Source of the DNA: Pyxidicoccus parkwaysis
GTDB taxonomy: Bacteria > Myxococcota > Myxococcia > Myxococcales > Myxococcaceae
Length of the DNA: 64,000 nucleotides
Assembly: GCF_017301735.1 (NCBI RefSeq)
Contig: NZ_CP071090.1
Location: 4,082,001 to 4,146,000, forward strand
Reading direction: 5' to 3'
The translations under genes and the position numbers were made by a program. Shown piece by piece: positions 26,506-35,483 of this stretch. Below the pieces are notes generated by a model. That model was not told where the DNA came from. It was given only the letters and a program-made list of their open reading frames with translations, and ran no database searches. Position 1 is the stretch's first letter, and each line of letters opens with the position of its first letter.

Positions 26506-28674
26506 CTACGGTTGGGAACCCGCTCCCGGCACGTAGACGGAGACACTGCGCGGCGGCAGCTCCACCACCGTCGCGGTCCCCTCGAGCTTCAGCTCGCGGC
26601 CACTGAAGATGTCCTTGTACGTCGCGTTCCTCGCGGCGAGGCTTCCCACCAGGTCGATTTCCAGCGGCGGCCGGCTCACCGTGCCCCGGTTGATGACCAC
26701 GATGGCGCCCCGCCCGTCCGGCAGGCTCCGCTGGAAGATGTAGAGGTCGCTCTCCACGCGCAGCGTGTGCCGAGCGCCCGTCTGCAGCGCCTCGTTGTCC
26801 GCGCGGGCCTTGCCCAGCTTCTGGACCAGCTCCAGCAGCTCCGCCTCCAGGGGCTCCAGCTCGTTGCCAAAGCGCATCATCCGGCGGTTGTCGGGGTCTC
26901 CCGCGCCCGGCATGCCCATCTCGTCGCCGTAGTACACGAGCGGCACGCCGGGCTGGGTGAGCAGGAAGGTGAAAGCGTACTTCGCCTTCTCGAAGGCGGC
27001 CGGGTCCGTCACCGTGGCGGGCGGGCGCTGATTGCTGAACGGGTCGCCGCCCGACCCTTCGAGCTGCTTCGCCGCCTGGGACATGAAGCGCGCCACGTCG
27101 TGGTTGCCGAGGAACGGCGAGTTGAGCGTGCCCGGCGCGTAGAAGACCTCGTTGGCGCGCACGGCGGTGTCCACGACGCCCAGCGGCTCGCCGTCCGCGA
27201 AGGCGCGGCGGATGGGCCAGTACAGGGGGAAGTCGAACTGGCCGTCCAGCTCGCGCGGGCTGATGTAGCGGGCAATCTGCGGGCGGCCGTCCTCGCCGAC
27301 GAACGTCTCACCGACGAGGTAGAACTCGGTGCCCGTCATGGCGGTGATTTCCTTCAGCCGCCCGCGCAGCGTGCGCCCCGCCACCTGGTCCATGTGCTTC
27401 ACGGCGTCCATGCGGAAGCCGTCGAAGTCCGCCTCCTCCAGCCACCACAGCGTGTCGGAGATGAACTGGTCCACCATCTCCGACGAGCGCCAGTTGAAGT
27501 CCGGCAGATAGTCGGTGAACTTGCAGGTGAGGCGCTTCTCCTCCCAGTCGCAGTCCTGGGTGCCGCACACGCAGCTCGCGGAGGTGTTGAACCAGCCGTC
27601 CTCGCGGTGCTGAATCCAGTACGGGTGCTCCTGGTGGACGTGGTTGAGCACCAGGTCCGCAATCACGCGGATGCCCTGCTTGTGGGCGGCGGCGGTGAGC
27701 GCGCGCAATTCCTCCAGCGTGCCGAAGCGGCGCTGCGTGGTGCGCGGCTTGGAAGGCCAGTAGCCGTGGTAGCCCGCGTAGTACTTGCCGCCCGTGCCGA
27801 TGAACCGACCCTCGGGGTTCTGGTCCACCGGGGAAATCCACAGCGTCTTCACGCCGAGGTTGGAGAAGTAGCCCTCCTCGAGCTTCTGGGTGATGCCGGC
27901 GAAGTCACCGCCCTGGTAGTTGGCGATGGGGTCCACGTCGGCCACCGGGCCGTCGTTGTCCGCCCGGGCGTTGCTGAAGCGGTCGGTGAAGGCGAAGTAC
28001 ATCAGCCCCGACTCCCAGCGGAACTTCTTCGGCTCCACCCAGAAGGGCAGATAGAGCGGCGCGGCCTCGCGGCCTTGCGCGTCCTTCGCCGTCACCTTCA
28101 CGTGGTGCTTGCCCGCGGAGACGGAGGCGTCGAGCCGGAACAGGCCCGTGCTCCGGTCGAACGCGTCCGGCTTCGCCTCGCCGTCCAGCGTGAGGACGAC
28201 GTCTTCCTTCGCGGGGCCGGACTCATCGGTGCCGTCGAGGTAGGCCACCTCCACGTCCACCTTGCCGTCGCTGCCCACCGCGAAGCGCCGCAATTCCAGC
28301 GCCGGCTGGCGGCAGTCCGGCACCGTCAGCTTCGAGTACTCCTCCGCGCGCACCCAGCGGGTGTACGGGTTCTGGGGGTCCATGAGCTGCTTGTCCCCCT
28401 GCACGAAGCGGTAGCCGTACTCGCGCGGCTCCAGGCCCTCCAGGCGCGCCGTGAAGACGCCGTCGCCCCGGTCCTGCAGCTTCAGCATGCTGGTGGAGGA
28501 GAAGCCGTCCCACTCGCCGATGACGGACACGGTGCCCTGCACGGACTGCTGCGGGGCATAGGTCAACTTCACCTCGCAGGTCCGGACGGGGATGGAATCT
28601 TCGGTGTCACCGCAGCCGGCAGCGAGCAGCAGCGCCGGAAGCGCGAGGGCGCGGGGAAAGCGGGAGTGCGTCAT
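26506..28674 (-). CDS. alpha-amylase family (GH13) lipoprotein
   Basis: A 722-residue surface or periplasmic glycoside hydrolase. The signal ends in lipobox LAAGC. An N-terminal CBM48-like starch-binding region (about residues 35-120) and a second beta-domain precede the catalytic barrel. GH13 regions are intact: I DLVLNHVH, II GFRMDAVKH (nucleophile Asp), III VGETF (acid/base Glu) and IV FLGNHDVARF. A paired-Cys insertion (CVCGTQDCDW) may hold a disulfide or calcium site. Its C-terminal beta-domain ends near VYVPGAGSQP. It should cleave alpha-1,4-glucans or maltodextrins. Confidence 0.93.
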   Translation of the reverse strand: MTHSRFPRALALPALLLAAGCGDTEDSIPVRTCEVKLTYAPQQSVQGTVSVIGEWDGFSSTSMLKLQDRGDGVFTARLEGLEPREYGYRFVQGDKQLMDPQNPYTRWVRAEEYSKLTVPDCRQPALELRRFAVGSDGKVDVEVAYLDGTDESGPAKEDVVLTLDGEAKPDAFDRSTGLFRLDASVSAGKHHVKVTAKDAQGREAAPLYLPFWVEPKKFRWESGLMYFAFTDRFSNARADNDGPVADVDPIANYQGGDFAGITQKLEEGYFSNLGVKTLWISPVDQNPEGRFIGTGGKYYAGYHGYWPSKPRTTQRRFGTLEELRALTAAAHKQGIRVIADLVLNHVHQEHPYWIQHREDGWFNTSASCVCGTQDCDWEEKRLTCKFTDYLPDFNWRSSEMVDQFISDTLWWLEEADFDGFRMDAVKHMDQVAGRTLRGRLKEITAMTGTEFYLVGETFVGEDGRPQIARYISPRELDGQFDFPLYWPIRRAFADGEPLGVVDTAVRANEVFYAPGTLNSPFLGNHDVARFMSQAAKQLEGSGGDPFSNQRPPATVTDPAAFEKAKYAFTFLLTQPGVPLVYYGDEMGMPGAGDPDNRRMMRFGNELEPLEAELLELVQKLGKARADNEALQTGARHTLRVESDLYIFQRSLPDGRGAIVVINRGTVSRPPLEIDLVGSLAARNATYKDIFSGRELKLEGTATVVELPPRSVSVYVPGAGSQP

Positions 28675-28768
28675 GCGAGGCCCCTTTCTACGGGAGCCCC
28701 GCTCGCTTTTCCAAGCCCCCGGGCCCGAAGGACTTGACTCAGTGCGTCGTGAGCCGTGTGGCTCCGGG

Positions 28769-31240
28769 TTACGGGCGGGCCTCGTACTCCTGGAGGACGC
28801 GGATGACCTTGCTGGCGTGGGGGTGGTCCGCGGGGGCCAGTTCCAGGAAGCGGCGGTAGTGCTTCGCCCCCTCCTCCACGTTGCCCAGGCGGGCCTCCAC
28901 GGAGCCGAGCAGCAGGTGGCACTCGGCGTTGAGGGGCTCGTCGGCCACGCACTTCCGGGCCTCGGCGCGCGCGGCCGCGAGCCGGCCCGCCTTGAAGAGG
29001 GCCTGTCCCTGGGCGAGCGACGTGTGCGGTCCGGACTCCTCGGGCGCGGCCTCCGGGGCTTCTTCGGCCTTGGTCCCGGCCGCAGGTGTCACCTTCTGCC
29101 TCGCGGCGACGGAGCCCCGGGGGAGCGCCTGCACGCGGAAGGCCGCGGTGCCGCGCTCCGCGAAGGGCCGGGACTTCTCCACGCGCACCCGCACCGCGCC
29201 GTCGTTGTCGGAAGGGTCATCGTCGATGAAGCCGCAGTGCAGGCCGCGCACGCCGGTGACACGCGCCTCCTCGCCCTGGGACAGGAGGAAGCGCAGCGCG
29301 CGGTCCGGCGGCAGCTCCTCCGAATCCACCTGCTGGACGCAGGCCACCGTGGGGGACGGGCCATGCTCGCGGGCGCGCATGAAGGCGCCCTCGCCCACCG
29401 GCTCCACCGTCAACCGGTAGGTGTCCTCCGGGGCCAGCCCGGAGAGGACGAGCGCGCGGTCCATGGATGCCGTCATCCACTCCGGGTGGACGGTGTAGCG
29501 CTGCACCTCGCCCGTCTTCACGCGCGTTGCTGTCACGGTGCGCTCGGGCAGGTCGTCCTTCGTCGTGGGCAGGCCGAGCGTGAAGAGCATCACTCCAGAG
29601 GCCCCGTGGATGACCTCCGGCTTGCGTGACACGGTGCCCAGCGCCGCATGGGCGTCCACGTCCTGTCCCGTGAGGAGGAAGAAGAGCGTGGGCATGGAGC
29701 GGCCCCGGTCCGCGTCCGTCACGAGCGTGGTCTCCGCGAGGCGCCAGTCCGACTGGGAGTCCAGCATGCCGAGCGCGGCGAGCGCGGGCGAGACGCGGAA
29801 CACGTGCTGCCGGGCCTCGAGCTGGAAGCCGTCCACCGGCCACATGACGACAGTCGGGGCCCCAGTCGCCTCCGTCGTCCGGCCCTTCTGCGGCGGAGCC
29901 ACCGGAGGCGCTTGCACGGAAGTCTGTGTGGCCTTCGGCGTCGTGGGCGGTGGAGGCGTCTGGGCCGCCTGCTCTTCCATCCAGTCCGCCTGGAGCCAGG
30001 GGAAGGCCAGCCACACCAGCGCGGCGATGGAGAGCACCGCCACGACGCCCACCACCGTCGAGGGACTGATTCCGCCCTGACGGGGGATGGCCTCCGCCGA
30101 CACGGTGGGGGGCTCCTTGTCCGCGCGCGGGAGGGGCGCGAGGGCCTTCGGCTCCTCCGTGTAGTGCTCCAGCGTATGGGGCTCGGTGTCGAGCTGCGGC
30201 ACGCCCGGCTCGGTGGGACGGGGCAGCGGCGGCTCGGCCTTCCAGACGGACAGCTCCTCCACGAAGGACGGCGGCACCTGGGTGTCGCGTCCCTCGGCCG
30301 TCATGTCCTCGCGAAACAACTCGCGCAGCAGGTACGCGACGGACATGGACGAGAAGCGCGGCGCGGACGTGTAGAGGAAGCCGGCCAGGGCGTCGCCCAG
30401 TGCGTGCGCGGACTCGAAGCGGTCCTCCTTCTTCAGCGCGAGCGCCTTCTGGATGATGGCGTCCAGGCGCGCGGGCACGTCCGGCCTCACGTCGCGGGCC
30501 CTCGGCAGCTCCTGCCGGCTCACCAGCTTGCGCATCACCACGTACTCGGGCCCTTCCAGCGGCAGGCGCCCGCACGCGAGCAGGAAGAGCAGCACGCCGG
30601 TGGCCCACACGTCCGTGCGCGCGTCCACCTCCTCACCGCGCGCCTGCTCCGGTGAGAAGAACAGGTACTTGCCCTTCACCACGCCCGGCGCCGTGTCGAA
30701 GCTGCGCAGCGAGCGCGCCTTGGCGATGCCGAAGTCGACGATCTTGACCTGGCCCTCGTAGCTGACGAGCACGTTGTCCGGAGAGATGTCCCGGTGGACG
30801 ATGCCCAGCGGCCGTCCCTTCTCGTCCGTGCGCGTGTGCGCGTAGTGCAGCCCCCGGCACAGCTCCAGGGCGATGAAGGTGGCCACGGGCGCGGGCAGGC
30901 ACGAGAAGCCGGAGCGCACCGCGCGCTTCAGGATGTGGTGGAGCGGCTTGCCGTCCACGTACTCCATGGCGAGGAAGTAGTCCCCGTCCACCTGACCGAA
31001 GTCGAAGATCTGCGCGATGTTGCCGTGGGACAGCGAGGCGGAGATGCGCGCCTCGCTGATGAACATGGAGATGAAGGCCTCGTCACCGGCGAACTCCGGC
31101 AGCACCTTCTTGATGAGCACGGGCTTGGTAACACCGGCGGCGCCCATCAACCGGGCGCGCCAGGCCTCCGCCATTCCCCCTCGGCCAATACGCGCCTGCA
31201 GCTCGTACCGGCCGAAATGTCTTCCCTGCTCACTTGCCAT
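28769..31240 (-). CDS. Ser/Thr protein kinase with transmembrane segment and TPR tail (paralogue A)
   Basis: An 823-residue eukaryote-like kinase. The N-terminal kinase domain (about 10-270) has the glycine loop IGRGGMAEAW, catalytic Lys in VLIKKV, HRDISPDN, DFG in KIVDFGIAKA and SPEQARG. A basic/proline-rich linker leads to one transmembrane helix near residue 400 (VVGVVAVLSIAALVWLAF). The extracytoplasmic region includes CGFIDDDPSDN, and the end carries one or two TPR-like repeats (KCVADEPLNAECHLLLGSV). It is 73 bases downstream of a paralogous kinase gene, and both are divergent from an FHA-domain sigma-54 activator. Confidence 0.95.
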   Translation of the reverse strand: MASEQGRHFGRYELQARIGRGGMAEAWRARLMGAAGVTKPVLIKKVLPEFAGDEAFISMFISEARISASLSHGNIAQIFDFGQVDGDYFLAMEYVDGKPLHHILKRAVRSGFSCLPAPVATFIALELCRGLHYAHTRTDEKGRPLGIVHRDISPDNVLVSYEGQVKIVDFGIAKARSLRSFDTAPGVVKGKYLFFSPEQARGEEVDARTDVWATGVLLFLLACGRLPLEGPEYVVMRKLVSRQELPRARDVRPDVPARLDAIIQKALALKKEDRFESAHALGDALAGFLYTSAPRFSSMSVAYLLRELFREDMTAEGRDTQVPPSFVEELSVWKAEPPLPRPTEPGVPQLDTEPHTLEHYTEEPKALAPLPRADKEPPTVSAEAIPRQGGISPSTVVGVVAVLSIAALVWLAFPWLQADWMEEQAAQTPPPPTTPKATQTSVQAPPVAPPQKGRTTEATGAPTVVMWPVDGFQLEARQHVFRVSPALAALGMLDSQSDWRLAETTLVTDADRGRSMPTLFFLLTGQDVDAHAALGTVSRKPEVIHGASGVMLFTLGLPTTKDDLPERTVTATRVKTGEVQRYTVHPEWMTASMDRALVLSGLAPEDTYRLTVEPVGEGAFMRAREHGPSPTVACVQQVDSEELPPDRALRFLLSQGEEARVTGVRGLHCGFIDDDPSDNDGAVRVRVEKSRPFAERGTAAFRVQALPRGSVAARQKVTPAAGTKAEEAPEAAPEESGPHTSLAQGQALFKAGRLAAARAEARKCVADEPLNAECHLLLGSVEARLGNVEEGAKHYRRFLELAPADHPHASKVIRVLQEYEARP

Positions 31241-31313
31241 GGAGTGTCTACGGTACTGCCGTAGTGGGGTGGTTGCTAAGCCCCTGTTCTCACCAGCACC
31301 GGGGAGGATTCAT

Positions 31314-33803
31314 TCACGGGGGGCGCTGGGACTCGGGGTTGTGGGCTCGCGCATAGGCCTCCAGTATCTGTCGCACCGCCGGCGCTCGAGGATGGTCCGG
31401 GTGGTGCTCGATGAAGCGCCGGTACCGGCTCGCCGCATCGTCCTTGCGATTCAGGCGGGCCAGGGTTGAGCCGGAAATCAGCAGGCAGTCCGCATGATCG
31501 GGTACGAGGCCCAGACAGCGGTTCGCCATGTCGAGTACCTCTGAGAGAGTCGCCGTGGACGACCTACCCCCTCTCAGCAACTCCTTGGCGAACAAGGCCA
31601 TCTGGTTGGCCTGCTCCAACCTGCGGGCATCGTTGACCAGGCGCTGCGACGATGGCCGGTCCTGGCCACTGCGGCCGACCGGCACGACGCGCACCGCCAT
31701 GAGGCCCACGTTGTCCGAGGGGTCGTCGTCGACGAAGCCGCATTTCAGCGCCTCGACTCCCTCGATGAGCACCTCGCGGAACTGATCGAGAATGAACGCC
31801 ACGGGCCAGCCCGCGGAGGCATCTTCGGCCGGCGCGGAAGGCGACCATTGGATGCAGGCAATCCGACGCTCGAGACCGCGCCCCGGTCCATGGATGAGCG
31901 TCGGCACGCCGCCCGAGCTCGTCAACGTCACGGAATACGTGGTCGAGGGGCTCAGTCCCGCGAGCAACGCGGCCGTGTCCAGGGACGCGCTTCGGGCCTT
32001 CGGGCGGAAGTCGAGCTCCTTCTCCGAACCAACCTGCGTGCTCGCGAGCTGGATGGTGCGCGGGAGAGGACTCCCCGGGGAGGGCGGGCTCAACGTGAAG
32101 AAGGAGATGTCCGAGGCCCCAACGAAGAACGAGACGTTGCGTTTCACCTCCCCGAGGGAAGTCCCCTCGGGCACCCCCGGGCCCGAGAGCAGGTAGAAGA
32201 TGGGCGGCACATTGAACGCGGAAGGCTTGAGGACCCGCACCGGAGACGGATCCAGACGGAGATCCCTGGAGATTTCCGAGACCTCGTACTTCATGGCCGG
32301 TGTCAGCCCCGTGGCGGCGACGAAGCTTCGAGGCACCAGGATGACATCCCGCCGGGCCTCCAACTGGAAGGTCATCCCAGGGGCGGTGTTCTCCGCCGTG
32401 CCCGCGTCTGGTGCCTCGCGCGCGGAGGCCGTCGTCGCGGTGGCCTCGGCGGGCGCGACGACCGCCGCCTGTTTCGGTGCTTCCACGGGTGCGGCAGGTG
32501 CCTCGACGGCGACCTGCTTCAGCACCCGCGCCGGTAGCGGCTGCGGTGACGACGGGTCATGCCCCGGGGGGGACGTGATCTCGAGCCAGGTGGACATCAG
32601 CACGGCGGCGGCGCCGAGCGACAGGAGGAGGCCCGCGCCACCCGCAACGAGGGCTCCCCGTGAGACACGTGGCGAGGACGCTGGCTTCGCCTCGGGTTTC
32701 GTCTCGTGCGTCGGCGCGTGCGCGATGGCCGTCTGCCGCGCCTTCCGGCCGAGAGGTGGAGGCCCGCCCCCACTCCGTCCCTGGTCGGAGTGGGGAGCGG
32801 TACTTCGCCAGAGGGCCAGCTCCTCCTGGAACGAAGGCGGCACCGGCAGCTCGCGTCCCTCCTTGGCCAGCTCCTCGCGGAACAACTCCCGGACGAGGTG
32901 CGCCAGGTTCATGGAGGAGAACCGGGGAGCGAAACCGTAGAGGAAGCCCGCCAGCGCATCGCCGAAGGCGTGGCTGGACTCGAAACGTGCCGACAGGTCC
33001 ACCGCCAGCGCGCGCATGACGAGCGCATCCAGCGCGGCGGGGAGGTCTCCGCGCAGCTCCCGGGGCGAAGGAAAGTCGCCGCGCGCCATCCGCATCATCA
33101 CCGTCTGCGGTAGACCCGTGACAGGGCGCTGACCGCACAGCAGCTCGTACAGCACCAGGCCCGTGGCCCACACGTCCGTGCGCGCATCCACCTCCTTGCC
33201 GCGCGCCTGCTCCGGCGAGAAGAACAGGTACTTGCCCTTCACCACCCCAGGCTCGGTGTTGAACGTTCGCAGCGAGCGCGCCTTGGCGATGCCGAAGTCG
33301 ACAATCTTGACCTGGCCCTCGTAGCTGACGAGCACGTTGTCCGGGGAGATGTCCCGGTGGACGATGCCCAGCGGCTGCCCCTTCTCGTCCGTGCGAGTGT
33401 GCGCGTAGTGCAGGCCCCGGCACATCTCCAGCGCGATGAACGTCGACAGGGGGATGGGCAGCGCCGTCAGGCCGCCGCGCGCCGCGCGCTTGAGGATGCG
33501 GTGGAGCGGCTGCCCGTCCACGTACTCCATGGCCAGGAAGTAGTCCCCATCCACGCGGCCGAAGTCGAAGACCTGGGCGACGTTGCCATGCGACAGCGTG
33601 GCGGAGATGCGCGCCTCGCTGATGAACATGGAGATGAAGGCCTCGTCACCGGAGAACTCCGGCAACACCTTCTTGATGAGCACGGGCTTGGTGACGCCGG
33701 CATCGCCCACCAGCCGGGCGCGCCACGTCTCCGCCATACCGCCTCGACCGAGCCAGGACACCAGCTCGTAGCGGCCGAACCTGTCTCCGGGTTGCAAGGA
33801 CAT
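31314..33803 (-). CDS. Ser/Thr protein kinase with transmembrane segment and TPR tail (paralogue B)
   Basis: An 829-residue paralogue of the kinase at 28769. The kinase domain is almost identical in its motifs (LGRGGMAETW, HRDISPDN, KIVDFGIAKA, FFSPEQARG). The linker is more divergent, with a transmembrane helix near residue 400 (GALVAGGAGLLLSLGAAAVL). The outer region keeps CGFVDDDPSDN and a terminal TPR-like repeat (RCLGLVPDHADCLLISGST). The kinase cores have changed little while the sensor portions have diverged, as expected if the two respond to different signals. Transcribed divergently from the FHA/sigma-54 activator 64 bases away. Confidence 0.95.
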   Translation of the reverse strand: MSLQPGDRFGRYELVSWLGRGGMAETWRARLVGDAGVTKPVLIKKVLPEFSGDEAFISMFISEARISATLSHGNVAQVFDFGRVDGDYFLAMEYVDGQPLHRILKRAARGGLTALPIPLSTFIALEMCRGLHYAHTRTDEKGQPLGIVHRDISPDNVLVSYEGQVKIVDFGIAKARSLRTFNTEPGVVKGKYLFFSPEQARGKEVDARTDVWATGLVLYELLCGQRPVTGLPQTVMMRMARGDFPSPRELRGDLPAALDALVMRALAVDLSARFESSHAFGDALAGFLYGFAPRFSSMNLAHLVRELFREELAKEGRELPVPPSFQEELALWRSTAPHSDQGRSGGGPPPLGRKARQTAIAHAPTHETKPEAKPASSPRVSRGALVAGGAGLLLSLGAAAVLMSTWLEITSPPGHDPSSPQPLPARVLKQVAVEAPAAPVEAPKQAAVVAPAEATATTASAREAPDAGTAENTAPGMTFQLEARRDVILVPRSFVAATGLTPAMKYEVSEISRDLRLDPSPVRVLKPSAFNVPPIFYLLSGPGVPEGTSLGEVKRNVSFFVGASDISFFTLSPPSPGSPLPRTIQLASTQVGSEKELDFRPKARSASLDTAALLAGLSPSTTYSVTLTSSGGVPTLIHGPGRGLERRIACIQWSPSAPAEDASAGWPVAFILDQFREVLIEGVEALKCGFVDDDPSDNVGLMAVRVVPVGRSGQDRPSSQRLVNDARRLEQANQMALFAKELLRGGRSSTATLSEVLDMANRCLGLVPDHADCLLISGSTLARLNRKDDAASRYRRFIEHHPDHPRAPAVRQILEAYARAHNPESQRPP

Positions 33804-33819
33804 TGAGGTCTGGAGCCTA

Positions 33820-33830
33820 CCTTATAAACC
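33820..33830. promoter_or_regulatory. candidate divergent promoter core
   Basis: An isolated AT-rich patch (CTTATAAACC) lies in the 64-base gap between the divergent kinase and FHA-activator genes. It reads TATAAG on the minus strand and TTATAA on the plus strand, so it could serve as a -10 for either. No -35 or -24/-12 element is convincing. Confidence 0.3.
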
Positions 33831-33867
33831 GGGAATTCCAGGCCATGCGCCTCGCCGGCCCCGTGGT

Positions 33868-35250
33868 ATGTTCCGCGCCGTGTCGAGTCTGGGTGACGAG
33901 GACGACGGGGACGAGCTGGTCCGAACCGATGCCATTCCGGCCATCCGCGCCCCTCGCGTCCGCATGCGTCTGGTGGTGCTGACGGGGCCGGATGCCGGCA
34001 AGGCCTATCCCCTGCTCCCGGGGCGCTACCGCATCGGCTCCGAGGCGACCTCGCACATCGTGATTCCGGACCGGGCCGTGTCGCGTCAGCACCTCATCCT
34101 CGAGGTGCGGGAGGACAGCGTACGCGCGGTGGACCCGGGCTCGCGCAATGGCTCGTTCTGCGAGGGCATGCGCTTCTCCGAGCTGGAGGTCCGCCCCGGC
34201 GCCGTCCTCACCCTGGGCACCACCGAGCTCAAGTTCGTCCCCGAGAACGAGAAGTCCCGCTCCATGCCGCTGTCCACGCGCGGCAGCTTCGGCGGGCTCG
34301 TCGGCAACAGCCGGCGCATGCGCGAGGTCTTCACCCTGCTGGAGCGGCTCGCCGCCGGTGAGTCGGACGTGCTCATCCAGGGCGAGACGGGCACCGGCAA
34401 GGAACTGTGCGCGGAGGCCATCCACGCGCACAGCCCTCGGAGCAAGGGGCCCTTCGTCATCGCGGACCTCGCGGGCATCGCCCCGTCGCTGCTGGAGAGC
34501 GAGCTGTTCGGCCATGTGAAGGGCGCCTTCACCGGCGCCAACACGGACCGCGCGGGCGCCTTCGAGCGGGCCCACGGCGGCACCCTCTTCCTCGACGAGG
34601 TGGGTGAGTTGCCGTTGGAAGTACAGCCGCGCCTGCTGCGCGCGCTGGAGCGCCGGCAGGTGAAGCGCGTGGGCGCCAACGACTACCGCACCGTCAACGT
34701 GCGCGTGGTGGCGGCGACGCACCAGGACCTCGAGGGCGCGGTGAAGAACGGCCAGTTCCGCGGGGACCTGTTCCACCGGCTCGCGGTGCTGCGCGTGGTG
34801 CTGCCTCCGCTTCGCGAGCACCTGGAGGACATCCCGCTGCTCATCGACACCGTGCTGGAGCGCATGGGCCGTCCGCCCAGCGCCCTGTCGGACCAGACGC
34901 GCGCGCTGCTGGCGCAGTACCCGTGGCCGGGCAACGTGCGTGAATTGCGCAACGTGGTGGACCGCGTGGTGAACCTGGGTGAGGAGGCGCTGCCGGACAT
35001 CCCGGACGTGCCCGTGCACGCGCCCATGTTCGCGGACGACGACCCGGAGAACACGGTGCCCATGTCCCTGGACCTCCCCTTCAAGGAGGCCAAGGAGCGG
35101 CTCATCGAGGGCTTCGAGCGCGACTACCTGCGCACCCTGCTGGAGCGCTGCGAGGGCAACGTGTCCCGCGCCTCGCGCGAGGCCGGCATCGACCGCGTCT
35201 ACCTGCGCAAGCTGCTGCGCAAGCACGGCCTGGACACGTCCTCCAGCTAG
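33868..35250 (+). CDS. FHA-domain sigma-54-dependent activator
   Basis: A 460-residue enhancer-binding protein. An N-terminal FHA domain (about 35-110; YRIGSEATSHIVIPDRAVSR, SRNGSF) binds phosphothreonine in place of a receiver domain. The AAA+ domain has Walker A GETGTGKE, the sigma-54 contact loop GAFTGA, Walker B GGTLFLDEVGEL and GDLFHRLAVLR. A Fis-type HTH ends the protein (CEGNVSRASREAGIDRVYLRKLL). It should activate sigma-54 promoters in response to Ser/Thr phosphorylation, and two such kinases are divergently encoded next door. ATG 33868 is used; an in-frame GTG ten codons... later is less likely because no ribosome-binding site precedes it. Confidence 0.93.
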   Translation: MFRAVSSLGDEDDGDELVRTDAIPAIRAPRVRMRLVVLTGPDAGKAYPLLPGRYRIGSEATSHIVIPDRAVSRQHLILEVREDSVRAVDPGSRNGSFCEGMRFSELEVRPGAVLTLGTTELKFVPENEKSRSMPLSTRGSFGGLVGNSRRMREVFTLLERLAAGESDVLIQGETGTGKELCAEAIHAHSPRSKGPFVIADLAGIAPSLLESELFGHVKGAFTGANTDRAGAFERAHGGTLFLDEVGELPLEVQPRLLRALERRQVKRVGANDYRTVNVRVVAATHQDLEGAVKNGQFRGDLFHRLAVLRVVLPPLREHLEDIPLLIDTVLERMGRPPSALSDQTRALLAQYPWPGNVRELRNVVDRVVNLGEEALPDIPDVPVHAPMFADDDPENTVPMSLDLPFKEAKERLIEGFERDYLRTLLERCEGNVSRASREAGIDRVYLRKLLRKHGLDTSSS

Positions 35251-35483
35251 AGACCGTCATCCACCTGCCACTCCCGGAGCACCCTGGGGAGGGCATATGC
35301 CACGCGAGCGGCGGCCCTTCGGTACGAGCGCACTGCTCTCCAGTCCGTCCTCATTCGACACTCCGGGACGGCTGCGCAAGTCACGGAGGAATGACCGCAT
35401 CACATGAAGGCCGCTGGGGGCTTGCCCGCGAGGGGTGTGCGCCTTGAGGTCGTGGCTCGCGTGCACAGCGTTCGGGGGCTGCC

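Noticed and set aside
35251-35483. Small gene between the FHA activator and the lipoprotein
   Set aside because: Short open frames occur but none has a ribosome-binding site, signal or convincing codon bias.
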